Source: a bacterium
GTDB taxonomy: Bacteria > Myxococcota > UBA727 > JAUIJE01
Length of the DNA stretch: 64,000 bases
Direction: 5' to 3'
Assembly: GCA_030431455.1 (NCBI GenBank)
Contig: JAUIJE010000004.1
Coordinates: 248,001 to 312,000 of the forward strand
Within the stretch, counting starts at the first letter, position 1, and each line of letters begins with the position of its first letter. The notes under the pieces are model-generated. The model worked only from the letters and a program-made list of their open reading frames with translations, was not told the DNA's origin and made no database searches. A program made the translations under genes and the position numbers. Positions 1-8,186 of this stretch are shown here, one piece after another.

Positions 1-952
1 GGTCCACGCTCTCAACATCCAGCAACATCCCGCGCTCGACCTCGCGGTGGTGGTCGACACCCGGCGGGAGTCGGCCGAGGCGGTGGCGGGCCCGGCGGGG
101 GCGGAGGTGGTGGACGACCCCGCCGACGCGGTGGCGCGCGACGACATCGACGCGGTGATGGTGTGCACGTCCACCGACACCCACGTGCAGATGATCGAGC
201 TCTGCGCGGCGCACAAAAAGCCGGTGTTTTGTGAAAAGCCGGTGGACCTCGACTTCGCCCGGGCCGAAGCGGGGGTGGCGGCGGCGAAAAAGGCGGGGGT
301 GCCGTTGATGATCGGGTTCAACCGGCGCTTCGACCCCCACTTCGACGCGCTCAAAGAGGCGTTGGCCCGGGGCGAGCTCGGTCAGCTCGAGACCCTGAAG
401 ATCGTGAGCCGGGACCCGACCCCGCCGCCGGCGGACTACGTCAAGGTCTCGGGGGGCATCTTCCGCGACATGATGATCCACGACCTCGACATGGCGCGGT
501 TTCTCCTCGGCGAAGAGCCGACCTCGGTGTACGCGGTGGGCTCTTGCCTCGTCGACGAAGCCATTGGCCAAGCCGGGGACGTGGACACCGCGATGGTGGT
601 GCTGACGACAAAAAGCGGCGTGCTCTGCCACATCGAGAACAGCCGCCGGGCGGTCTATGGCTACGACCAGCGCGTCGAGGCGTTCGGGCAGCAGGGCATG
701 TTGCGGGTGGAAAATCCGCGCCCCACCACCCTCGAGCGAAGCAATGACATGGTGGTGGCCACCGACCGGCCCCCCTACTTTTTTCTCGAGCGGTACCAAG
801 AGGCTTACCGCGAAGAGCTCGACCACTTTGTGCAGGCCCTGCGGGGCGAACACCGGCCGTCCCCCGACGGGGACGATGGGCTCTGGGCGCTCAAACTCGC
901 CGACGCCTGCCACCGTTCGCAACAGACCGGCCAGCGGGTGGACGTGGCGTGA
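1..952 (+). CDS. iolG: Inositol 2-dehydrogenase (Gfo/Idh/MocA family), 5' end missing
   Basis: NAD-dependent oxidation of myo-inositol to scyllo-inosose, the first step of inositol breakdown; cytoplasmic. The reading frame is already open at base 2, ahead of the first possible start at 47, so the gene begins outside the window and the N-terminal Rossmann glycine motif is not visible. What remains shows the family hallmarks: VFCEKPVDLD with the catalytic-site EKP lysine, IGFNRRFDPHF, GGIFRDMMIHDLDMARF carrying the conserved Asp/His pair, and the C-terminal NSRRAVYGYDQR stretch that is typical of IolG rather than of other Gfo/Idh/MocA enzymes. The next gene starts on a 4-base GTGA overlap with this stop. 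iolBCDE follow downstream on the same strand, which supports the inositol assignment. Confidence 0.88.
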   Translation, partial: VHALNIQQHPALDLAVVVDTRRESAEAVAGPAGAEVVDDPADAVARDDIDAVMVCTSTDTHVQMIELCAAHKKPVFCEKPVDLDFARAEAGVAAAKKAGVPLMIGFNRRFDPHFDALKEALARGELGQLETLKIVSRDPTPPPADYVKVSGGIFRDMMIHDLDMARFLLGEEPTSVYAVGSCLVDEAIGQAGDVDTAMVVLTTKSGVLCHIENSRRAVYGYDQRVEAFGQQGMLRVENPRPTTLERSNDMVVATDRPPYFFLERYQEAYREELDHFVQALRGEHRPSPDGDDGLWALKLADACHRSQQTGQRVDVA

Positions 953-1797
953 GGGGGGCCCGCGCAACCTTCGACTGGTTGCTGTTCGACCTTGACGGCA
1001 CCCTGCTCACCCCGTCGCGTGCGCTGCATGTCGACAATGTTGCTGTCCTGCGCGGGCTGATGGACGCCGGCCTCACCGTGAGCCTCGCCACCGGGCGGCC
1101 CCCGCGCGCGGCCTGGCCTTACGTCGAGGCGGTGGGCGCCAACGGGCCCATCATCTGTTTCAATGGGGGCGCGGTCTGTGACCCGGTGACCGAGGCGCGC
1201 CTTCACTCGGCCACCCTCGAGAAAGCCGCCGCCCTCGACGCGCTCACCCGCGCGGCCGCCCGCGGGCTGCACGCCAATGTGTATGTGGGGGACGACATCT
1301 GCGTGGCGGAATCGAACGCCATCGCGCGACAGAGCGAACAAAAAGACGGCGTGGCCCAGACCGTGGTCGGGCCGCTTGTCCCGTTTGTGCAAATGCTGGA
1401 ACCGGCGCTCACCAAGGTGCTGTTCATCGCGTCCCCCGACGAGGTGCGCGCGCTCGCGTCCGACATTCGACAAGGGCCGTACGGTGCGTCCGTGGGGCTG
1501 GTGCACTCCGAACCGGACTATCTCGAGCTGTTGCCGCCCGGGGTGCACAAGGCCGCGGGGGCGGCCGCGATCGAAGCGCGCACCGGGCTCTCTCTGTCCC
1601 GTGCGGTGGCGTTCGGCGACAACCTCAACGACCTCGAGCTTCTGCGCGCGGCCGGGCACGGGGTGGCGATGGGCAACGCCCACCAAGAGCTGCGCGCGGT
1701 GGCGGACGCGGTCATCGGCGCACACGATGGCCCGGCCATCGCTCACTATTTGAACACCGCGTTTGTCGTCGAGGACGGGGCGCTCAGATTCCGCTGA
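949..1797 (+). CDS. HAD-superfamily phosphatase, Cof type
   Basis: Cytoplasmic haloacid-dehalogenase-fold phosphatase of 282 residues, the usual size for Cof/YbiV-type sugar-phosphate phosphatases. Motif I is LLFDLDGTLLTP near residue 10 (nucleophile Asp plus general acid Asp), motif II is the LATGRPPR segment, and motif IV is FGDNLNDLELL near residue 224. The GTG start overlaps the stop of iolG by 4 bases (GTGA), so the two are translationally coupled and the substrate may be a phosphorylated inositol-pathway intermediate; that is inference. Its 3' end overlaps the 3' end of the opposite-strand inositol-monophosphatase-like gene by 14 bases. Confidence 0.85.
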   Translation: MRGARATFDWLLFDLDGTLLTPSRALHVDNVAVLRGLMDAGLTVSLATGRPPRAAWPYVEAVGANGPIICFNGGAVCDPVTEARLHSATLEKAAALDALTRAAARGLHANVYVGDDICVAESNAIARQSEQKDGVAQTVVGPLVPFVQMLEPALTKVLFIASPDEVRALASDIRQGPYGASVGLVHSEPDYLELLPPGVHKAAGAAAIEARTGLSLSRAVAFGDNLNDLELLRAAGHGVAMGNAHQELRAVADAVIGAHDGPAIAHYLNTAFVVEDGALRFR

Positions 1798-2581
1798 TGC
1801 CGCTCAGGGCGAGCAACGGACCGAACAAGTCCGGGGCCGCGGCGAGGAACGGGCCGCCGTCTTTGAGCACGGCCTCGTCAAAGCCGGTGTTCACCTTGCC
1901 CCCCGCTTCCTCGATGAGACACGCGACCGCGGCCATGTCCCAGGCGTTGAGGTGCATCTCGAGGTAGGCGTCGACGCGGCCGGCGGCGACATAGGTCGAG
2001 GCCAGCGCGGCCGAGCCCATCTTGCGAAACGCCGCGCCCTCGGTGGTGAGCCGGTCGAGGGCGCGCAAGATCGCCTCGTCGGGCACCCGGCGCGAACGGC
2101 CGATGGCCACCACCGCCTCGGTGAGCGACGTGGTGTGGCTGCAACGCATGCGGCGGGCGCCCACGAAGGCCCCCTGGCCGCGCACCGCGGTGAACAGCTC
2201 TTTGCCCACCGGGTCGTAGATCACGCCCAGGACCGTGCGGCCTTCTTCCCAGAGCGCAATGGAAATGCACCAGGCGGGCAGGCCGCGCAAGAAGTTGGTG
2301 GTGCCGTCGATGGGGTCGATGATCCACATCGGGTTCGACAGGTCGTCGGGCAGCGGGTGGGTCTCTTCGGCGAGAAAACCGAACGAACGGTCCTCCACCG
2401 CGAGGGTCTTGACCAGGTATTCCTCGACCTCGCGGTCGGCGCGGCTGACGAGGTCCTGCGGCCCCTTCTTCTCGATGGCGAGCTCTTCGCGCTTGGAAAA
2501 GAAGTCGAGCGCGATCTGGCCGGCGCTCTGGGCGGCGGCCTGTGCGGCTTGGGACAACGAGGCGAGGCGTGCGGGATCCAT
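1784..2581 (-). CDS. Inositol monophosphatase family protein
   Basis: Mg2+-dependent phosphatase of the inositol monophosphatase / SuhB family, 265 residues, cytoplasmic. Metal ligands are all visible: GFLAEET (about 68-74), DPIDGTTNF (89-97) and WDMAA (214-218). I chose the ATG at 2581, which has GAGGGG just upstream; a GTG at 2596 is in frame and would add five residues. It is the only minus-strand gene inside the inositol cluster, read toward the HAD gene. Sitting among inositol-degradation genes, inositol-1-phosphate is a plausible substrate, but fructose-1,6-bisphosphatase, histidinol-phosphatase or CysQ-like activity cannot be excluded from motifs alone. Confidence 0.88.
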   Translation of the reverse strand: MDPARLASLSQAAQAAAQSAGQIALDFFSKREELAIEKKGPQDLVSRADREVEEYLVKTLAVEDRSFGFLAEETHPLPDDLSNPMWIIDPIDGTTNFLRGLPAWCISIALWEEGRTVLGVIYDPVGKELFTAVRGQGAFVGARRMRCSHTTSLTEAVVAIGRSRRVPDEAILRALDRLTTEGAAFRKMGSAALASTYVAAGRVDAYLEMHLNAWDMAAVACLIEEAGGKVNTGFDEAVLKDGGPFLAAAPDLFGPLLALSGISGI

Positions 2582-2631
2582 AAGCCCCTCTAACACGCCC
2601 GCGGGCCGGGTTCGTCCCCCTCTGAGCCCCC

Positions 2632-2660
2632 TTGAGAAGGGCGCGGGGCGGGCCTAATCG
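2632..2660 (+). promoter_or_regulatory. Predicted leaderless promoter of iolB
   Basis: TTGAGA (2632-2637), 17-base spacer, TAATCG (2655-2660), then six bases to the ATG of iolB at 2667. The -35 matches TTGACA at five of six positions. There is no Shine-Dalgarno sequence between the -10-like box and the start, so transcription would begin at or next to the start codon. The layout recurs at several other genes in the window. Confidence 0.5.
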
Positions 2661-2666
2661 AGGCCC

Positions 2667-3479
2667 ATGACCCTGCACGACAAAGCCCACCGCGAGGGGT
2701 TCGGGCCTGGCCTGACCTGGATCACCACCCTGGACGACAAAGAACACCCCACGGGCATCGCCCTCGGGGTGCACAAGCTCGCCCCCGGCGAGAAGATCGA
2801 CGTGACCTGCGCGCGCGAGACCGCGTGGCTGCTCATGGACGGCACCGCCGAAGCGATGGTGGGCGAGCAGGGCGCGACCCTGCAGCGGGATTCGCTCTTC
2901 GACGACGGGCCGAGCGCGGTGCACGCCAGCGCGGGCCAGCGTGTGCACCTGCAGGCGGTGACCCCCGTGGAGTTCACGGTGTACGAGACCGCCAACGAGC
3001 GCGCGTTCGAATCGCGCCTCTACGCGCCCGACGACGTGGCCGACGAGCCCCGGGGCAAAGGCCAGGTGGGCGATGCGTGTTTGCGGTTTGTGCGCACGAT
3101 CTTTGACGGCCAAAACGCGCCCAAGGACGCCGACCTCGTGCTCGGGGAGGTGATCACGTTCCCGGGTCGGTGGTCGAGCTATCCACCCCACAGCCACAAC
3201 CAGCCCGAGCTGTACCATTACCGCTTCACCCACCCGCAGGGCTTCGGCCACGCCGAGCTCGGCGAGGACGTGCTCAAGGTGCGGCACGGGGACACGGTGA
3301 AAATCTTCCCGCCGCACACCCACGCGCAATGCGCGGCCCCGGGCTACGGCATGTACTACAGCTGGGTGATTCGCCACCTGCCCGGCGACCGCTACACCGT
3401 GCCCACCTTCGACGACGAGCACCTGTGGCTCACCGAGGACGGCGCGCTCTTTTGGCAGCCCGAACCGGGCAAAGTCTGA
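2667..3479 (+). CDS. iolB: 5-deoxy-glucuronate isomerase
   Basis: Isomerises 5-deoxy-D-glucuronate to 5-dehydro-2-deoxy-D-gluconate in the inositol pathway. At 270 residues it has the family length. It is a bicupin; the C-terminal cupin has the metal-binding set SSYPPHSHNQPELYHYRF with later IFPPHTHAQC and GYGMYYSWVIRHLP, which are characteristic of IolB. Its stop shares one base with the start of iolC (TGATG), so it opens the iolBCDE unit. The start at 2667 has no ribosome-binding site but is preceded at 2632-2660 by a promoter-like pair that would make the mRNA leaderless. Confidence 0.93.
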   Translation: MTLHDKAHREGFGPGLTWITTLDDKEHPTGIALGVHKLAPGEKIDVTCARETAWLLMDGTAEAMVGEQGATLQRDSLFDDGPSAVHASAGQRVHLQAVTPVEFTVYETANERAFESRLYAPDDVADEPRGKGQVGDACLRFVRTIFDGQNAPKDADLVLGEVITFPGRWSSYPPHSHNQPELYHYRFTHPQGFGHAELGEDVLKVRHGDTVKIFPPHTHAQCAAPGYGMYYSWVIRHLPGDRYTVPTFDDEHLWLTEDGALFWQPEPGKV

Positions 3480-5410
3480 TGGCCCGCGCCCTCGACGTCA
3501 TCTGTCTCGGCCGCGTCGCGGTCGACCTCTACGGGGCCCAGGTGGGCGGCCGTCTCGAAGAGATGCGCTCGTTCAACATGACCCTCGGGGGCAGCTCGGG
3601 CAACGTCGCGTTCGGCACCGCCCGGCTCGGGTTGCGCTCCAGTATGTTTGCCAAAGTCGGCGACGAGCACCTCGGGCGCTTTCTGCGCGAAGAGCTCGCG
3701 CGCGAAGGCTGCGACGTCAGCCACCTCGGCACCGACAAGGAAAGGCTCACCGCGTTGGTGGTGCTCGGCATCCGCGGGGACGGCACGTTCCCGCATATCT
3801 TTTACCGGCCGGACCCCGCGGACATGGCGCTCACCGCGGACGACGTCGACGACGACTACATCGGCTCGGCCACCGCGCTCGCCATCACCGGCACCCATTT
3901 GTCCAACCCACGCTGCGCCGAAGCGGTGCTGCACGCACTGACCGCCGCGCGCGACCGCGGGACCAAGACCATCCTCGACATCGATTACCGGCCGGTGCTC
4001 TGGGGCCTGACCCGACACGGCGACGGGGAAGACCGGTTCGTGGCCTCCGCGGCCGTCACCGAAAAGCTCGCCGCCACCCTCGAACGGTTCGACGTCATCG
4101 TGGGCACCGAAGAGGAGTTTTTCATCGCCGGCGGGAGCACAGACATTGTCACGGCGTTGCGCGCGGTGCGCGCCCGCTCATCCGCGGTGTTGGTGTGCAA
4201 ACGGGGGCCGCTCGGGTGCGTCATTTTTGACGGGCCGGTGCCCGACGACGTCGAGCAGGGCCTGGTGTGCGCAGGCTTTTCCGTGCCTGTGCTCAACACG
4301 TTGGGCGCAGGGGACGCGTTCATGAGCGGGTTTTTGCGCGGGCATCTGCGCGGCGAAGACCTGGCCACATCTGCTCGGTGGGGCAACGCCTGCGGCGCCC
4401 TCGTGGTCAGCCGCGAAGCCTGTGCCCCGGCCATGCCCACCTGGGACGAACTGCACGATTTCATGGATCGAAGCAGTGACATTGCGGAGCCGGCACACGA
4501 CGCGGTCTTGGCCCACCGCCACCGGCTCGCGTCGCGGCGGCGCCCGACCAAGGACACGTACATTCTGGCGTTCGACCACCGCACCCAGATGGAAGAACTC
4601 TGTGATGACCCGTCCCGCATCGCGCAGGCCAAGGGCCTTTTGCTACAGGCCGCGCGGGCCGCGAAGCTCGATGCCGTCGACGTCGACCAGGGGGTGATCA
4701 TCGACGGGCGCTACGGCGCGCGGGCCCTGGCCGAGGCCGCGGACACCGACCTGCTCATCATGCGCCCCATCGAGCTGCCCGGCTCGCGCCCGGTGGCGTT
4801 CGAAGCTTCGCCCAGCCTCGGGCTCGAACTGTCCCGCTGGCCCACCGCCCACACCGTGAAGTGCCTCGTGCGGTACCGTGCGGACGACGCTGCTGGCCTG
4901 CGCGCGGCCCAAGAGGGGGCGATGCGCACCCTGGCCGCCTGTTGTGCCGAGCTCGGGAACGAGCTGTTGCTCGAGATCATCCCCGGCGGGGATGATCGCA
5001 CCGACGCGCTGGTGGCCGCGCTCACCCGCCTGTACGACCTTGGGCTTTGTCCCGATTGGTGGAAGCTGCCGGCTTTGCCGTCCGCGGCCGACTACGCCCG
5101 GGTGGGGCAGGTCATTCAGGACCGCGACCCGGGTTGCCGCGGCGTGCTCGTGCTCGGCCTCGCGGCCCCGATGGACGAGCTCTGCGCCAGCCTGCGCGTG
5201 GCCGCCACCGCCGACGTCGTGCGCGGCTTCGCGGTCGGGCGCACCATCTTTGCCGCGCCTTTGGCCGGCTGGTTCGCGGGCGACAAAACCGACGCGCAGC
5301 TCACGGGCGAGGTCGCGGCGCGGTACCGCACGGTGCGGGACGCGTTCGCCACCGCCCGGGCCGCGCACCGGCAAAAGACCCCCCACGAGGTTCTCGGAGA
5401 CCGAGCATGA
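3479..5410 (+). CDS. iolC: 5-dehydro-2-deoxygluconokinase fused to DUF2090 aldolase-like domain
   Basis: 643 residues. Residues 1 to about 330 are a PfkB/ribokinase-fold kinase that phosphorylates 5-dehydro-2-deoxygluconate; LGGSSGNVAFGTARLG (37-52) is the substrate region and NTLGAGDAFMSGF (273-285) holds the catalytic Asp and anion hole. From about 359 to the end is a DUF2090 domain (starts YILAFDHRTQM), a class I aldolase-like TIM barrel seen fused to IolC in many proteobacteria and probably acting as the 2-deoxy-5-keto-gluconate-6-phosphate aldolase. No separate iolJ is present here, which fits. The reading frame is open further upstream, but the ATG at 3479 overlapping the iolB stop is the natural start. 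It overlaps iolD by 4 bases (ATGA). Confidence 0.92.
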   Translation: MARALDVICLGRVAVDLYGAQVGGRLEEMRSFNMTLGGSSGNVAFGTARLGLRSSMFAKVGDEHLGRFLREELAREGCDVSHLGTDKERLTALVVLGIRGDGTFPHIFYRPDPADMALTADDVDDDYIGSATALAITGTHLSNPRCAEAVLHALTAARDRGTKTILDIDYRPVLWGLTRHGDGEDRFVASAAVTEKLAATLERFDVIVGTEEEFFIAGGSTDIVTALRAVRARSSAVLVCKRGPLGCVIFDGPVPDDVEQGLVCAGFSVPVLNTLGAGDAFMSGFLRGHLRGEDLATSARWGNACGALVVSREACAPAMPTWDELHDFMDRSSDIAEPAHDAVLAHRHRLASRRRPTKDTYILAFDHRTQMEELCDDPSRIAQAKGLLLQAARAAKLDAVDVDQGVIIDGRYGARALAEAADTDLLIMRPIELPGSRPVAFEASPSLGLELSRWPTAHTVKCLVRYRADDAAGLRAAQEGAMRTLAACCAELGNELLLEIIPGGDDRTDALVAALTRLYDLGLCPDWWKLPALPSAADYARVGQVIQDRDPGCRGVLVLGLAAPMDELCASLRVAATADVVRGFAVGRTIFAAPLAGWFAGDKTDAQLTGEVAARYRTVRDAFATARAAHRQKTPHEVLGDRA

Positions 5411-7245
5411 GCACCGTGCGCTTGACCATGGCCCAGGCCTTGGTTCGATATTTGTGCAACCAACGAACTGTGGTCGACGGGACCGAGGTGAGCCTGTTCG
5501 CGGGCTGTTTCGCGATCTTTGGCCACGGCAATGTCTCTGGGCTCGGCGAAGCCCTGTACGCGGCCCGCGACCAGCTGCCCACCCACCGGCCGCACAACGA
5601 GCAGGGCATGGCCCACGCCGCGCTCGCCTACGCCAAACAGATGCGGCGGCGGCGCATGATGGTGTGCACCACGTCCATCGGCCCCGGTGCGCTCAACCTC
5701 GTCACCGCCGCGGGGGTGGGGCACGTGAACCGCCTGCCGGTGTTGCTCCTGCCGGGGGAGACCTTTGCCCACCGGCGGCCAGACCCCGTGCTCCAGCAGG
5801 TCGAGGACTTTGCCGACCCGACGGTGACGGCCAACGATTGTCTGCGCCCGGTGTCGCGCTTTTTTGACCGCATCATGCGTCCCGAACAGCTTGTGCAGTC
5901 CCTGCCCATGGCCTGCGAGGTGTTGCTCGACCCCGCCCGCACAGGGCCAGTGACATTGTGTCTGCCCCAGGACGTGCAGGCCGAGGCCTACGACTACCCC
6001 GCGGACTTCTTTGCGCCAAGAGTGCGGCACATCCGCCGGCCGGGCCTCGATGCGCGCGAGCTCGACGAGGCGGTCGCGGTCCTGCAAGCGGCCAAGCGGC
6101 CCCTGATCATCGCCGGCGGGGGCGTGCACTACGCGGGGGCGCACGCGGCCCTCGACGAGCTGGCGCGCAGCACGGGCATGCCCGTGGCCGAGACCCAGGC
6201 GGGCAAGGGCGCGTTGCTCGACGAACACCCGCAAGCGGTGGGCGCGGTGGGCGTGACCGGCACCGCCGCGGCCAACGCCTTGGCCGAAGAGGCCGACGTC
6301 GTGCTCGCGGTGGGCACACGGCTGCAAGACTTCACCACCGGGTCCTGGGCGCTGTTCGCGTCGTCGTCCCAGGTGCGCTTCATCGGGCTCAACGTCGCCG
6401 GCTTCGACGCGAGCAAACGCGACGCTTTGCCCGTGGTGGGCGATGCCGACATCGGCCTGCGCGCGCTCGCCGCCGCCCTCGACGGGCACAGGGTCGATGC
6501 CGCTTGGGGCCAAAAAGCGGCCGAACACAAAAAGGCCTGGGCCGCGACCTGCGCCGCGGTCACCGCCATGCCCGCGCAAGGACCCTTCTCCGACGCGCAC
6601 GTCATCGGCGCGGTCTGGCGCCAGACCACGGCCCAAGACACGGTGCTGTGCGCGGCCGGGGGCCTGCCCGGCGAGCTGCATAAGCTTTGGCAAAGCCGCG
6701 GCCCCGACGACTACCACCTCGAGTACGGCTTTTCGTGCATGGGCTACGAAATCGCCGGCGGGCTCGGCGCGCGCCTGGCCAAAAAGGACGGCGAGGTCAT
6801 CGTGTTCGTGGGCGACGGCAGCTACCTGATGCTCAACTCCGAGATCGTCACCGCCCAGCAGATGGGGCAGCGGCTGACCCTCGTGCTCGTCGACAACCGC
6901 GGCTACGGGTGCATCAACCGGCTGCAACAGTCCTGCGGCTCCGCCTCGTTCAACAACCTGCTCGACACCCTCGAGACCCCGGCCCCGCAGGTGGACTTCG
7001 CCGCCCACGCGCGCGCCCTCGGGGCCCACGCCACCGTGTGCAAAGACATTGCGGAGCTCGAGGCCGCGCTCCAGGACGCGCGCACCCGGCCCGGGGTCAA
7101 GGTGTGCCTGATCGAGACCGACGCGCGCCTGTCCACGTCGGAAGGCGGCGCGTGGTGGGACGTGCCCGTGCCTGAAGTCTCGACCCGCGCCGACGTGACC
7201 GCGGCGCGCCGGGCGTACGACACCGCCAAGGCGCGGCAATGGTGA
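5407..7245 (+). CDS. iolD: 3D-(3,5/4)-trihydroxycyclohexane-1,2-dione hydrolase
   Basis: Thiamine-diphosphate-dependent ring-opening hydrolase of the inositol pathway, 612 residues. The N-terminal TPP-pyrimidine domain begins LTMAQALVRYLCNQ and has FGHGNVSGLGEAL and the conserved Glu in PHNEQGMAHAA. The C-terminal TPP-binding domain has the VGDGSYLMLNSEIVTA motif (GDG...N) that binds the Mg-diphosphate. The ATG at 5407 lies on the iolC stop (ATGA overlap); an open frame runs further upstream but inside iolC. It overlaps iolE by 7 bases. Confidence 0.94.
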   Translation: MSTVRLTMAQALVRYLCNQRTVVDGTEVSLFAGCFAIFGHGNVSGLGEALYAARDQLPTHRPHNEQGMAHAALAYAKQMRRRRMMVCTTSIGPGALNLVTAAGVGHVNRLPVLLLPGETFAHRRPDPVLQQVEDFADPTVTANDCLRPVSRFFDRIMRPEQLVQSLPMACEVLLDPARTGPVTLCLPQDVQAEAYDYPADFFAPRVRHIRRPGLDARELDEAVAVLQAAKRPLIIAGGGVHYAGAHAALDELARSTGMPVAETQAGKGALLDEHPQAVGAVGVTGTAAANALAEEADVVLAVGTRLQDFTTGSWALFASSSQVRFIGLNVAGFDASKRDALPVVGDADIGLRALAAALDGHRVDAAWGQKAAEHKKAWAATCAAVTAMPAQGPFSDAHVIGAVWRQTTAQDTVLCAAGGLPGELHKLWQSRGPDDYHLEYGFSCMGYEIAGGLGARLAKKDGEVIVFVGDGSYLMLNSEIVTAQQMGQRLTLVLVDNRGYGCINRLQQSCGSASFNNLLDTLETPAPQVDFAAHARALGAHATVCKDIAELEAALQDARTRPGVKVCLIETDARLSTSEGGAWWDVPVPEVSTRADVTAARRAYDTAKARQW

Positions 7246-8135
7246 GCGCGCTCCCCCCCGTGAAGCTGGGCATCAACCCCATCGGCTGGTCCAACGACGA
7301 CCTGCGCACCCTGGGCCGCGACATCCCGCTCGCCCAATGTTTGCGCGAGGCGCGCGCGGCGGGGTTCGACGGGGTCGAGCTCGGGCACAAGTTCCCCCGG
7401 GACCCGGGCGCGCTGCGCGCGGTCCTGGCCGAACATGACCTGTCCTGTGTCAGCGGCTGGTACTCGAGCGACCTGCTCGTGCGCACCGTCGACGAGGAGA
7501 AGGCCGCGCTCGCCGATCACCTCGCGTTGCTCGTGGCCCAGGGCTGCTCGGTGCTGGTGTGGTGCGACACCGGCGGGGCCGTGCACGGCGATCTCGACAC
7601 CCCGCTGTCGGGCCGTCCGGTGCTCGACGACGCACAGTGGAAAAAACTGTGCCGCGGCCTCGACGAGATGGCCGCCCACGTCGCTGAGCACGGCCTGGCG
7701 CTCTGCTACCACCACCACATGGGCTGCAGCGTCCAGACCGCGGCGGACATCGCGCGCCTGATGGACGGCACCGCCGATGCGGTCCGGTTGTTGGTCGACA
7801 CCGGCCACGCCACGTTCGCGGGGGCGGACCCGATCGCCCTGGTCCGGACCTACGGGCCGCGGGTGGGGCACGTGCACTGCAAAGACGTGCGCCCGGCGGT
7901 GTTGGACGCGGCGCGACAAAATGACGCATCCTTTCTGCAGGTCGTGCTCGCGGGGGCGTTCACCGTGCCCGGCGACGGGGCCATCGATTACGCGGCCGTG
8001 CTCGGGGCGTTGGCCGACGTTGATTATGCGGGACCGTGGCTGGTGGTCGAGGCCGAGCAGGACCCCCAGCGCCACCCGCCGGCAAAAATGGCTGATATCG
8101 GCCACTCGACCTTGTCCAGGCTTCTCGAGGGGTAG
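7239..8135 (+). CDS. iolE: Myo-inosose-2 dehydratase
   Basis: Dehydrates scyllo-inosose (2-keto-myo-inositol) to the trihydroxycyclohexane-dione used by IolD. 298 residues, a xylose-isomerase-like TIM barrel. It opens with the IolE-typical KLGINPIGWSNDD, followed by GFDGVELGHKFPRD, then CYHHHMGCSVQT and LLVDTGHATFAG, which contain the metal-binding His, Glu and Asp residues. Its ATG overlaps the end of iolD by 7 bases, so iolBCDE form one translationally coupled unit. This is the last inositol gene in view; iolA and a transporter are not present downstream. Confidence 0.93.
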   Translation: MVSALPPVKLGINPIGWSNDDLRTLGRDIPLAQCLREARAAGFDGVELGHKFPRDPGALRAVLAEHDLSCVSGWYSSDLLVRTVDEEKAALADHLALLVAQGCSVLVWCDTGGAVHGDLDTPLSGRPVLDDAQWKKLCRGLDEMAAHVAEHGLALCYHHHMGCSVQTAADIARLMDGTADAVRLLVDTGHATFAGADPIALVRTYGPRVGHVHCKDVRPAVLDAARQNDASFLQVVLAGAFTVPGDGAIDYAAVLGALADVDYAGPWLVVEAEQDPQRHPPAKMADIGHSTLSRLLEG

Positions 8136-8186
8136 CGTCGGCGAAACGGGTCTTGTCCTCCGCGAACAATGCGCCAGGGTTGTTGC

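Noticed and set aside
1878-3422. 514-codon minus-strand open frame across the inositol genes
   Set aside because: His/Arg/Pro-rich antisense shadow of iolB and the monophosphatase gene; no recognisable domain.
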